DNA from: Victivallaceae bacterium
GTDB lineage: Bacteria; Verrucomicrobiota; Lentisphaeria; Victivallales; Victivallaceae
Assembly: GCA_028717165.1 (NCBI GenBank)
Contig: JAQUOK010000115.1
Location: 1-8,053 of the forward strand
DNA length: 8,053 bases
Direction of reading: 5' to 3'
Part shown: in pieces, positions 1 to 5,736 of the stretch
How positions within the stretch are numbered: position 1 is the first letter of the stretch
How the letters are laid out: every line of letters begins with the position of its first letter
Program-made: the position numbers and the translations under genes
The notes under the pieces: model-generated
Databases searched by the model: none
Seen by the model: the letters and a program-made list of their open reading frames with translations, nothing else
What the model was told of the DNA's origin: nothing

Positions 1-543
1 CATTATAAGCCGAAAATTACCAGAACCAGGTATTGCGAGAAGACAGCGAAGTCTATTTGGGAAAAGTCTGGTCAAATTCGTAATAATAATCTAGACTTGA
101 ATAGTGTTGAGTTTTGTAAAGGGTTCCATCCGTTGTGCAGTTTTTGTGACCATGCTGAAAACTGTCCGAAGTTCACTGTTCATGAGCTCGGAGATTCGGT
201 ATATAACGATATTCTCACGGAGCTTGAAGAGCTTAAATCCCGGAAAGCGAAGCTGGCAAAGGATATTACCATAGCTGAAGATCAGGTCAGGGAATTTTAT
301 ATAAATTCCGGAGTAAACGGCGATTGGCTGTCTACTGGAGACTGGCGGTTCAGATTTGCTGAGACCGCTGGGCGGAAGACTCTGGATACTCAAGCGTTGT
401 TGGCTGAGGTTGGCGAAACCATCGGGGAGGATCAGGTAGAGAATCTGATACAGAAACACACCTTGCAAGGATTGCCGGGGCAAAGGCTATATGTCAGTAG
501 AGTTAAATCAGATGTATCGGAGGAATCAGATATATCGGAATAA
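1..543 (+). CDS. PD-(D/E)XK nuclease with Cas4/AddB-type Fe-S cysteines, C-terminal part (5' end outside window)
   Basis: The frame is open from the first base to TAA at 541-543, giving 180 residues of a longer protein. A TTG at 97 is a possible internal start, but the open frame upstream argues against it. Residues 46, 49 and 55 form C-x2-C-x5-C, the C-terminal cysteine triad that holds an Fe-S cluster in Cas4, AddB and related RecB-family nucleases. A charged coiled-coil-like stretch follows (about 67-100). Then comes a segment (about 113-133, with GRKTLDTQALL) resembling the C-terminal end of phage/YqaJ-type exonucleases. The catalytic Asp and ExK residues must lie upstream of the window. 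Likely role: ssDNA/dsDNA end processing in recombination. It leads the operon, 45 bp ahead of the AAA+ gene. The protein ends in an acidic duplicated tail. Family placement is by motif only. Confidence 0.75.
   Translation, partial: HYKPKITRTRYCEKTAKSIWEKSGQIRNNNLDLNSVEFCKGFHPLCSFCDHAENCPKFTVHELGDSVYNDILTELEELKSRKAKLAKDITIAEDQVREFYINSGVNGDWLSTGDWRFRFAETAGRKTLDTQALLAEVGETIGEDQVENLIQKHTLQGLPGQRLYVSRVKSDVSEESDISE
507..539 (+). repeat. Two-copy 18-bp-period tandem duplication at the nuclease 3' end
   Basis: ATCAGATGTATCGGA (507-521) recurs as ATCAGATATATCGGA (525-539), with 14 of 15 bases identical and a period of 18 bp (six codons). It encodes the duplicated acidic tail SDVSEESDISE just before the stop. 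It looks like a recent slippage duplication of six codons. Confidence 0.7.
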
Positions 544-561
544 ATATAAATAGAAAAAGAA

Positions 562-588
562 GCCGAGATATCGGCAAAGGAAATGATT
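562..588 (+). promoter_or_regulatory. Ribosome binding site of the AAA+ gene, preceded by a small hairpin
   Basis: GCCGA (562-566) and TCGGC (571-575) are perfect inverted repeats around a GATA loop, giving a 5-bp hairpin. AAGGA follows at 577-581. Spacing from AAGGA is only 1 nt to the ATG at 583 but 7 nt to the ATG at 589, which selects the second ATG. The hairpin could modulate initiation, but it is short and may be chance. Confidence 0.5.
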
Positions 589-1566
589 ATGAGTAACACA
601 ATCAAGGAGCTTGAGGCTCTCAAAGCAATCGAAATGGATGCTGGAGAAGTGTTCAGCGGGAAGACGTCTGGATGTAAGATTATTGGTTATGAAAAGCCGG
701 GATCGTTCACACCGGAGGTGGATAAGAACTATATATTCCATGATTCTAGCCGGGATGTGGTCGTGTGGTTTATCGCACCGTCTGATCCGTTATACTTGTT
801 CGGGCCGACAGGTTCGGGCAAGACAAGCTTGATCCGGCAGTTGGCAGCGAAGTTGAATTACCCGGTATTTGAGATAACCGGGCATTCGAGACTGGAGTTC
901 CCGGATATGATTGGGCATTTTTCAGTAGAAAATGGTAACATGCAGTTTCAATACGGACCGCTTGCCTTGGCGATGAAGTATGGGGGATTGCTGTGCCTTA
1001 ACGAAATCGATCTTTTAGATCCTGCTACCGCCGCGGGGTTGAATACCATTCTGGACGGGGCGCCGTTATGCGTTCCTGAAAATAACGGTGAACTGATAAA
1101 ACCGCATCCGAACTTCAGGTTTGCTGCTACGGCCAATACCAACGGAGCCAGTGATGAAACGGGATTGTATCAGGGGACTTTGAGGCAGAACCTCGCGTTC
1201 CTTGATCGGTTCACCTTGTGCGAAGTAGGCTATCCTGAGGCTAAATTCGAGGAGCAGTTACTTGAACAGTCTTATCCGGATCTGCCCGAATCTATCCGTG
1301 AAAAGATGGTGGCATTTGCCGGGGAAGTACGGAAGCTTTTTATGGGCGCAGACGAAAATCCTGACAAACTCACGGACAGACTTGAAGTAACATTTTCAAC
1401 TCGCACATTGCTGCGCTGGGCGGATTTGACTTTGAGATTTCAGCCCCTGATGAGTCAGGGTGTAAAGCCGATTAATTACGCTCTGGACAGGGCGCTCGGA
1501 TACCGCGCAAGTCGTGAAAGCCGGGCGGCATTGCATGAACTTGTGCAGAGGATATTCCCGAAATAA
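589..1566 (+). CDS. MoxR/CobS-family AAA+ ATPase
   Basis: A 325-residue AAA+ ATPase of the MoxR/CobS (AAA_5-like) type. Walker A is GPTGSGKT at 72-79. Walker B is LNEID at 137-141, with the catalytic Glu at 139. Sensor 1 is in AATANT (179-184, Asn183). The arginine-finger region FLDRF ends at about 208, and a sensor-2-like stretch with FSTRTLLRW lies near 269-277. All core ATPase residues appear intact. The start at 589 is preferred over the in-frame ATG at 583 because of ribosome-site spacing. In characterised MoxR systems this subunit forms a hexameric ring that works with a vWA partner, and a vWA gene lies two genes downstream. CobS similarity should not be read as cobaltochelatase: no CobN-size subunit is here. 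The substrate is unknown. Confidence 0.9.
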   Translation: MSNTIKELEALKAIEMDAGEVFSGKTSGCKIIGYEKPGSFTPEVDKNYIFHDSSRDVVVWFIAPSDPLYLFGPTGSGKTSLIRQLAAKLNYPVFEITGHSRLEFPDMIGHFSVENGNMQFQYGPLALAMKYGGLLCLNEIDLLDPATAAGLNTILDGAPLCVPENNGELIKPHPNFRFAATANTNGASDETGLYQGTLRQNLAFLDRFTLCEVGYPEAKFEEQLLEQSYPDLPESIREKMVAFAGEVRKLFMGADENPDKLTDRLEVTFSTRTLLRWADLTLRFQPLMSQGVKPINYALDRALGYRASRESRAALHELVQRIFPK

Positions 1567-1592
1567 AAATAATAAAAACAGGATGAGAAATT

Positions 1593-2567
1593 ATGTTTAA
1601 AACAGAACCAACAGTATTGAAATCGATATTAGCTGTGAACCTTGATGTGAATATCTGGTCAGCCCGGCGCAAGCTTCAGCCGGGTGACTTCGTGCATTCG
1701 GAACTGCCGCCTGAAAAGCTGGCATCTCTCGGAAGCAAAAGGATTTGCAACCCCAGTGATTTGAAGGTGTTTTCGACCTTAAAAGCACGTGCGGTAAACG
1801 TACTGGATAAAAGCGGGGTACGTTTTTTGGGAGGCTGGGCTATTCCTGAAGCAAAGTCGGCCGAGATAGTCAATGGGCTGGATCTTATCGCGGAGGAGTT
1901 CAGGATTGCCAAAGATAAATTCATGAAGAATTACGATCAAGCCGTCCAGAACTGGATCAAAGAAAATCCCGGATGGGAGAAAATCATTGCGACTTCCGTG
2001 GTCAACGCGGATTATGTGGCTTCACGGATTGCCTTCAACTGGCAGGTATTCAAGGTAGTCAATCCTACCGGACGCAAAAAAGCCCTGCTTGAAACTGGGC
2101 TGCAATCTGAGGTCAGTAATCTCGGCGGAACCTTGTTTGATGAAATTGCCAAGGAAGCCAGAAATGCCTTCAATAGAAGTTTCATGAGCAAATCCATGAT
2201 TACCCGCAAAGCCTTATCGCCGCTCAAAAACATACAGCAGAAACTGTATGATTTGAGCTTCATTGAACCGAAAGTCGCTCCGGTGGCTTCGCTAATACAA
2301 TCCGCTTTGGATAAAATCCCAGGCAGAGGCGCTATCAGCGGGACTACGCTTCTGATGTTGAACGGGCTGCTGGCTTTGCTAAACGATACTTCAGCTTTGG
2401 CAACTTATGCCCAGGAGATCATCGACGGCCGCAGTAATAACGACAGCGTGCTGGATGCCCTGGTCAAACCAGATAAAGCTAAAGAAGAAACTAAACCCAA
2501 AAAGTCTGAAGATAAGAAGCAAGCGAAGAATCCAAGTTCAAAACTGGAGTCGTATGGCTTGTGGTGA
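1593..2567 (+). CDS. DUF3150-like protein of the CobS/CobT-like cluster
   Basis: A 324-residue, probably cytoplasmic protein with no signal peptide or convincing membrane segment. The N-terminal part has a pattern I associate with DUF3150: a short Leu/Asp-rich strand, IWSARRKL (21-28), then LPPEKLASLGSK (38-49) and GVRFLGGWAIP (75-85). This is from memory, not a search. The middle (about 90-230) looks mainly helical. A Gly/Leu-rich segment runs 243-265, and the last 35 residues form a Lys/Glu-rich, probably disordered tail. The start is ATG 1593 with AGGA at 1580-1583 (9-nt spacing). It lies 26 bp after the AAA+ gene and 23 bp before the vWA gene, so it is probably co-translated as a dedicated third component. 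No catalytic motif is visible and the biochemical function is unknown. Confidence 0.72.
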   Translation: MFKTEPTVLKSILAVNLDVNIWSARRKLQPGDFVHSELPPEKLASLGSKRICNPSDLKVFSTLKARAVNVLDKSGVRFLGGWAIPEAKSAEIVNGLDLIAEEFRIAKDKFMKNYDQAVQNWIKENPGWEKIIATSVVNADYVASRIAFNWQVFKVVNPTGRKKALLETGLQSEVSNLGGTLFDEIAKEARNAFNRSFMSKSMITRKALSPLKNIQQKLYDLSFIEPKVAPVASLIQSALDKIPGRGAISGTTLLMLNGLLALLNDTSALATYAQEIIDGRSNNDSVLDALVKPDKAKEETKPKKSEDKKQAKNPSSKLESYGLW

Positions 2568-2590
2568 TCGGATAAAAAGAGGAAAATACC

Positions 2591-4159
2591 ATGAATAAAA
2601 TAACTGAACTGAACAAAGCCCTGCCGCTGGTTGCCAGCGTACTCGGAAAGAAGTATGGGGTTCAGGTGCAGATCGGTGGAGACACCGCCTGCACTGACGG
2701 AAGTATCATCAGACTGCCGACTCTACCGCTCGAACCGGATGAAACTTTAGCCGGTTTGCTCAAAGGCTATACGGACCACGAATCCGCCCATATCCGGGAA
2801 ACTGACTTCGATGTTTTGAAGGATAAGGACGTAACCCCTCTAATCAAAAATATCTGGAATATATTCGAAGACTGGCGCGTGGAGAATAGGCTCGCGGAAC
2901 GCTTCCCTGGATGCCGGACCAACCTGCATTGGCTTATCAACCATGAATTTACAAAGCGCATGAAAAAGCCCAGTAATCCAGCCATGCAGATATTAAATTA
3001 TCTGCTCTTGGCGGTGCGTGCCTGGGATGTTAAAGCCGTGGAAAAGAACCGGGATATCATCGGGGCGTTTACGCAACAGTCCTATCCTGATTTGTACAGT
3101 AAACTTAACAGTCTACTGGAGCAGGTTAAGGTCGATTGTCACAGTTCGAAAGACGCTATGCGGCACGCCAAAAACGCAGCCGCCTTGATAAAAGCGGAGT
3201 CACTGAAGCTGGATAAAGAACCTCCAAAGCAAGCTGAGAATGATAATAATAATTCAAAGCAAACTGGGAATGTTAAACGCAATCCTAGCAAGCAGGAAGG
3301 CATTAAGGAATTACTAAAATCTGGAGATGATGACCTGCCGGGCGGACTCGGAGAGATTGTAGCTGAACAACTGGAAGGCGCGGTCCCTCGTAATTTATCT
3401 ATGGGACTGAGTATGGCGGTGGAGGCGCCGAAAACACTCATCCCTCTTGATATCGATGATTATTACAAAGTCAGAAGAGCTTCAGCGGCGCTCCACGCAC
3501 GGTTGCATTCACTGCTCCAGAGTAAAACCCTGGTCAGGCGTTCCGGCAGTCGGCACGGCAAACTTGATACCGGCAGGCTCTACCGTTTGAACCACGATCC
3601 GAAGGTGTTTTTACGTAACGGCGAGAAACAGGGAATCAATACGGCAGTGCATATTCTGCTGGATTGTTCCTCCTCAATGCGCGACCGCATAGGATTGGCC
3701 TCGCAAGCTTGTTATGGAATTACGAATTCATTGTACAAAATCAATGGTATTTCGGTGGGTGTGACCGCATTCCCGGCGGACGCAAGATTAAATCAGATGT
3801 GCGCGACGGTCTGTCCGATGTTGAAACACGGTCAAAGTTTGCATACGAATTTCTGCTTACGGCCTTCAGGCTCAACGCCGATGGGCGAAGCCATCTGGTG
3901 GGCCATGGCGCAATGTTATCCGCTAACTGAAAATCGTAAGATTATTCTCATCATCACTGACGGCAAGCCGGATTCAGTGGAAAATACCGAAAAGGCTATC
4001 GAACACGGAAAACGTTTGGGCTTTGAGTTCTACGGAATCGGGATTGAAAACCAGAATATCCTGGGCCTGCTCCCTGGTTCCAGTAAGGTCATACACAAAC
4101 TGGAGGAGCTCTCCCCGACAATGTTCAGCTTATTGGAAGCTGCCATGCTAAAACCTTAA
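2591..4159 (+). CDS. CobT-like vWA protein with N-terminal HEXXH (zincin-like) domain
   Basis: A 522-residue, two-domain protein. The N-terminal half contains HESAH at 63-67, a HEXXH zinc-peptidase signature. FEDWRVE (92-98) lies about 25 residues later and could supply a third ligand (Glu93 or Glu98). A low-complexity Lys/Asn/Gln linker (about 205-240) separates it from the C-terminal vWA domain. That domain has an intact MIDAS: D358, S360 and S362 in LLDCSSSM, T429 in GSTPMGEA, and D457 in ITDGKPD. The start is ATG 2591, with GAGGA 7 nt upstream. MIDAS-vWA proteins of this class dock onto MoxR/CobS rings, and the AAA+ gene is two genes upstream. The vWA assignment is firm. The metallopeptidase activity is inferred from the motif alone and could be structural. 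Canonical CobT is a metal-chelatase subunit, but that role is not supported here. Confidence 0.88.
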   Translation: MNKITELNKALPLVASVLGKKYGVQVQIGGDTACTDGSIIRLPTLPLEPDETLAGLLKGYTDHESAHIRETDFDVLKDKDVTPLIKNIWNIFEDWRVENRLAERFPGCRTNLHWLINHEFTKRMKKPSNPAMQILNYLLLAVRAWDVKAVEKNRDIIGAFTQQSYPDLYSKLNSLLEQVKVDCHSSKDAMRHAKNAAALIKAESLKLDKEPPKQAENDNNNSKQTGNVKRNPSKQEGIKELLKSGDDDLPGGLGEIVAEQLEGAVPRNLSMGLSMAVEAPKTLIPLDIDDYYKVRRASAALHARLHSLLQSKTLVRRSGSRHGKLDTGRLYRLNHDPKVFLRNGEKQGINTAVHILLDCSSSMRDRIGLASQACYGITNSLYKINGISVGVTAFPADARLNQMCATVCPMLKHGQSLHTNFCLRPSGSTPMGEAIWWAMAQCYPLTENRKIILIITDGKPDSVENTEKAIEHGKRLGFEFYGIGIENQNILGLLPGSSKVIHKLEELSPTMFSLLEAAMLKP

Positions 4160-4196
4160 ACACTCAAACAAAAAAATAAATATGGAGAACGTCATA

Positions 4197-4523
4197 ATGC
4201 TAAGAAAATATTACACTTGTTATTCAAATTCGAAAATGAAAAATAAGCTCGCAAAAATCTTCTCTCGGATAAGTCAAAAAGCTTTCCGGGAGGTACTCAC
4301 ACTGATGGTCATGCTCAAAAGCGATAAAGTGCCGACCTTCGCGAAGATATCGATTATGTGCGTGCTGGGATATTTGATTTGTCCGCTTGACGCTATACCG
4401 GATTTTCTCCCGGTTGGGCTACTGGATGATTTGGCAGCAGTAACTATTCTGCTGACCGAGATGTCCATCTACAAAACACCGGAAATCGAAAACAAAGTCG
4501 ATGAAATCGCGGCGATGTTTTAA
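4197..4523 (+). CDS. YkvA/DUF1232 family small membrane protein
   Basis: A 108-residue protein with the DUF1232 (YkvA) signature YLICPLDAIPDFLP at 59-72, followed by GLLDD (74-78). The signature lies in a hydrophobic stretch (about 49-86) likely to be membrane-inserted. The N-terminus is basic. The ATG at 4182 is in frame, but its own bases (ATGGAGA) provide the GGAG placed 9 nt before the ATG at 4197, and nothing SD-like precedes 4182. Start 4197 is therefore preferred; the longer form would be 113 residues. It lies 37 bp after the vWA gene with no terminator between, so it is probably the last gene of the operon. Molecular function of the family is unknown. A membrane anchor for the ATPase module is possible but speculative. 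Confidence 0.85.
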   Translation: MLRKYYTCYSNSKMKNKLAKIFSRISQKAFREVLTLMVMLKSDKVPTFAKISIMCVLGYLICPLDAIPDFLPVGLLDDLAAVTILLTEMSIYKTPEIENKVDEIAAMF

Positions 4524-4531
4524 TCCGCTGA

Positions 4532-4565
4532 CGTGACCGCAGTGTGAAATGCATTTGCGGTCGCG
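4532..4565. terminator. Hairpin between convergent genes, possible bidirectional terminator
   Basis: CGTGACCGCA (4532-4541) pairs with TGCGGTCGCG (4556-4565) over 10 bp with one G-T wobble, around a 14-nt loop. The palindrome AAATGCATTT (4547-4556) overlaps the loop and the first base of the 3' arm. It lies in the 43-bp gap between the stop codons of the YkvA-like gene and the convergent toxin gene, where terminators belong. Neither side has a strong T-run, so termination efficiency may be modest. Confidence 0.5.
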
Positions 4566-4566
4566 T

Positions 4567-4869
4567 TCATTTCAGGCGGTCGATCCAGTATTTAGGCTCT
4601 CGGGATGTATGTTCCACCGCAATACCAAGAATTTCCTTTTCGGTAATGACGTAACATATCCTGAATGGAAAACGGTTAGTGCTGTGGCGGCGTATATTGT
4701 CAAAAAACGGGGACCATGCGTCTGGGAATGAAATGATATCGTTTATACATTTTTCGATGTCAGAAATGAACTCTTTTTCAAGGCCTGGAGTCTGTTGATT
4801 GTAATAGATCGCGGCATCTTCTAATTCCTGTTCCGCCTCATGTATTAACCTGAAAGGTTTGTTTCTCAT
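4567..4869 (-). CDS. ParE/RelE-family toxin of a type II toxin-antitoxin system
   Basis: A 100-residue protein, the usual toxin size. The N-terminal helical region EAEQELEDAAIYYNQQ (11-26) is typical of ParE/RelE folds. It is followed by ISFPDAW (46-52), the strand FRICYVI (69-75) and the C-terminal AVEHTSREPKYWIDR (84-98), the conserved H-x-x-R-x-P-x-Y-W ending of ParE-like toxins. The family includes ribosome-dependent mRNases (RelE) and gyrase inhibitors (ParE), and sequence alone does not separate them. Its ATG overlaps the antitoxin stop in ATGA, so translation is probably coupled. It converges on the YkvA-like gene. It looks intact. Confidence 0.88.
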   Translation of the reverse strand: MRNKPFRLIHEAEQELEDAAIYYNQQTPGLEKEFISDIEKCINDIISFPDAWSPFFDNIRRHSTNRFPFRICYVITEKEILGIAVEHTSREPKYWIDRLK

Positions 4870-5087
4870 GCAAATTTGGCCTTCAGGTCTTTAATGACAT
4901 CTCCAGCAAGACGAGCTGTAGTTCGTCCTTCCTTATATGCTTTCAGGCGGCGTGAAGCCTCTTCTCCCCAAATGCGGTCATGTTCGGTCAAAACTTTACG
5001 CTTGAATATGTACTCGAAAAGCTCCTCAACATCATGCTGAGGCAGCTGATCAACTTCGTGTTCTATTTGTGTTAAGCTTAAAGACAT
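4866..5087 (-). CDS. Type II antitoxin, TIGR02574-like addiction module component
   Basis: A 73-residue acidic/amphipathic protein beginning MSLSLTQIEHEVDQLP, with LFEYIFKRK and a region with the pattern IWGEEASRRL (about 40-49). This matches the family of short addiction-module antitoxins usually paired with ParE/RelE-like toxins. The start at 5087 is preferred over the in-frame ATG at 5102, because the longer start's own bases supply GGAGT 8 nt before the second ATG, and family members begin near MSL. The gene precedes the toxin with a 4-base overlap, the standard antitoxin-first order. Its product is expected to neutralise the toxin by direct binding. No obvious DNA-binding domain is seen, so autoregulation is uncertain. 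Confidence 0.85.
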   Translation of the reverse strand: MSLSLTQIEHEVDQLPQHDVEELFEYIFKRKVLTEHDRIWGEEASRRLKAYKEGRTTARLAGDVIKDLKAKFA

Positions 5088-5115
5088 TTTGTCTGACTCC
5101 ATGGTTATTAAATAA

Positions 5116-5144
5116 ATTATAGCACTTTATCGGGAAAATTTCAA
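5116..5144 (-). promoter_or_regulatory. Sigma-70 promoter of the toxin-antitoxin operon
   Basis: Read on the minus strand, TTGAAA (5144-5139) is followed after exactly 17 bp by TATAAT (5121-5116). The -10 is a perfect consensus and the -35 matches 5 of 6 positions. Transcription would begin near 5109-5110, about 22 bases ahead of the preferred antitoxin start. It is the clearest promoter in the window. Confidence 0.8.
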
Positions 5145-5285
5145 GAAAAAATTGCAGTGATACTTTAAACGCTGGAAGACCAGCAGAAAATTCTATCGCA
5201 ATTTCTATATTGCGGTGTGAGATTTCAAGTTTCGCAGCGAACAAATATAAAGTCGGAAGTAGCTACGCTGATGGAAAATTTCAAG
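5133..5285 (+). repeat. Dispersed direct repeat GGAAAATTTCAAG
   Basis: GGAAAATTTCAAG occurs exactly at 5133-5145 and 5273-5285. The core ATTTCAAG also occurs at 5222-5229. The first copy overlaps the -35 element of the toxin-antitoxin promoter. Repeats at a promoter could be operator sites, but the sequence is AT-rich and part of the similarity may be chance. Confidence 0.4.
5171..5216. other. Two small adjacent hairpins upstream of the toxin-antitoxin promoter
   Basis: GCTGG (5171-5175) and CCAGC (5180-5184) form a perfect 5-bp stem with an AAGA loop. ATCGCAAT (5195-5202) pairs with ATTGCGGT (5209-5216) over 8 bp with one wobble and a 6-nt loop. Neither is followed by a T-run on either strand. 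Function is unknown; chance is possible. Confidence 0.35.
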
Positions 5286-5333
5286 CTGAACCGGTTGTTT
5301 GGCTATTGAAATGCGAAATCAGCGTGCTATTTT
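5260..5333 (+). repeat. Inverted repeat with 45-nt loop followed by TTTT
   Basis: TAGCTACGCTGAT (5260-5272) is complementary to ATCAGCGTGCTA (5318-5329) except for one bulged base. The second arm is followed by TTTT at 5330-5333. The loop contains the second GGAAAATTTCAAG copy. It may be a weak terminator on the plus strand or a protein-binding palindrome. Confidence 0.4.
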
Positions 5334-5463
5334 AAAAATAATCATAAACAAAACTAACTGAGGGATATTTATAATAAGTAAATAACTCAACATTAACAAT
5401 TAAATAACGTAAACTTTGACAGAGTTTCGTAAGAAAATTACCACTTTTAAACGGAAGAATACA

Positions 5464-5550
5464 ATGTCGAAAGGATTACGCTCATTCTTGGGCGTGGTCT
5501 CTTTGTATTTCTTCCAGGTATGTGGTAATACCTCTTACGAGTATGATTAG
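5464..5550 (+). CDS. Hypothetical 28-residue leader-like peptide ORF
   Basis: ATG 5464 to TAG 5548-5550 encodes 28 residues with a hydrophobic middle (FLGVVSLYFFQVCG, 8-21) and an acidic/aromatic end. GGAAG lies 6 nt upstream of the ATG, which is good spacing. A perfect TTGACA (5416-5421) lies upstream, but no good -10 follows at 16-18 bp. The stop codon lies inside the descending arm of a hairpin that ends in a T-run, so ribosome passage would affect folding. I do not recognise the peptide. It may be a leader peptide or non-coding. Confidence 0.3.
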   Translation: MSKGLRSFLGVVSLYFFQVCGNTSYEYD

Positions 5551-5564
5551 GCTGCGCCCTTTTT
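5490..5564 (+). terminator. Terminator/attenuator-like structure overlapping the leader ORF stop
   Basis: GGGCGTGGTCT (5490-5500) pairs with AGGCTGCGCCC (5549-5559) over 11 bp including three wobbles, directly followed by TTTTT (5560-5564). Inside it, AGGTAT (5516-5521) and ATACCT (5528-5533) form a perfect 6-bp hairpin. A competing partner exists upstream: ATTACCAC (5437-5444) is the exact complement of GTGGTAAT (5522-5529). Alternative folds around a T-run are the layout of an attenuator. No amino-acid run in the leader ORF suggests an effector. Confidence 0.45.
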
Positions 5565-5593
5565 GTGTCTGTCGGTTTGAGGAGAACACATGA
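5543..5593 (+). CDS. Hypothetical 16-residue micro-ORF linking two short ORFs
   Basis: ATG 5543 lies inside the end of the 28-residue ORF, and its TGA (5591-5593) overlaps the next ORF's ATG as ATGA. The 16 residues are MIRLRPFCVCRFEENT. Both ends overlap neighbours in the manner of translational coupling. The first ATG has no clear Shine-Dalgarno. Support is positional only. Confidence 0.18.
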   Translation: MIRLRPFCVCRFEENT

Positions 5594-5700
5594 ATAAGAC
5601 AGATACGCAGGATCGCCCACATTTTTATATTTCAAAACAGAACTTCTGTATCCGTCGCCCGGATATTTCATGCCTTATCCCTGCTTTTAACTCAAGCTGA
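5590..5700 (+). CDS. Hypothetical 36-residue small protein
   Basis: ATG 5590 is preceded by TGAGGAGAACAC, a strong Shine-Dalgarno about 5-6 nt upstream, and the frame closes with TGA at 5698-5700. The product is polar and basic with two Cys (FCIRRPDISCLIP, 19-31) and has no signal peptide or membrane helix. I do not recognise it. The ribosome site is the main evidence. The +1 frame stays open to 5758, so a broken or frameshifted longer gene is an alternative. The terminator-like hairpin at 5490-5564 lies just upstream and could control it. Confidence 0.33.
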   Translation: MNKTDTQDRPHFYISKQNFCIRRPDISCLIPAFNSS

Positions 5701-5729
5701 GAATTTATTACATAGTATCATAACAAATC

Positions 5730-5736
5730 AGGAGGA
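5730..5736 (+). promoter_or_regulatory. Orphan perfect Shine-Dalgarno without a usable start codon
   Basis: AGGAGGA matches the anti-SD fully, yet no ATG, GTG or TTG follows at normal spacing. Only ATA (5741) or ATC (5743) is placed correctly, giving 5- or 12-codon frames. It may be a relic of a lost start, part of a coding tail, or a chance match. Confidence 0.3.

Noticed and set aside
91..483. 130-codon open frame on the minus strand
   Set aside because: It is antisense to the nuclease end with the Fe-S cysteine triad. No domain is visible and no Shine-Dalgarno decides a start.
583..1566. Annotating the AAA+ and vWA genes as cobaltochelatase CobS and CobT in cobalamin synthesis
   Set aside because: Similarity is to the general MoxR-vWA architecture. 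No CobN-size subunit or other cobalamin gene is present, and the neighbours are a nuclease and a DUF3150-like gene.
3139..3441. 100-codon Ser/Leu-rich open frame on the minus strand
   Set aside because: It is the complement of the low-complexity linker of the vWA protein, a typical shadow.
5133..5285. Iterons of a replication origin or a CRISPR array
   Set aside because: There are only two exact copies and one partial copy, irregularly spaced, with no Rep gene, no uniform spacers and no cas1/cas2. The nuclease at the window start is Cas4-like only in its cysteine pattern.
5416..5444. Promoter with perfect TTGACA upstream of the 28-codon ORF
   Set aside because: At 16-18 bp spacing only TTACCA, TACCAC or ACCACT is available, which are poor -10 elements, so the -35 match alone was not called.
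5447..5671. 74-codon open frame on the minus strand in the intergenic gap
   Set aside because: It has no ribosome site and runs opposite the short plus-strand ORFs with good Shine-Dalgarno sequences. The basic composition looks non-coding.
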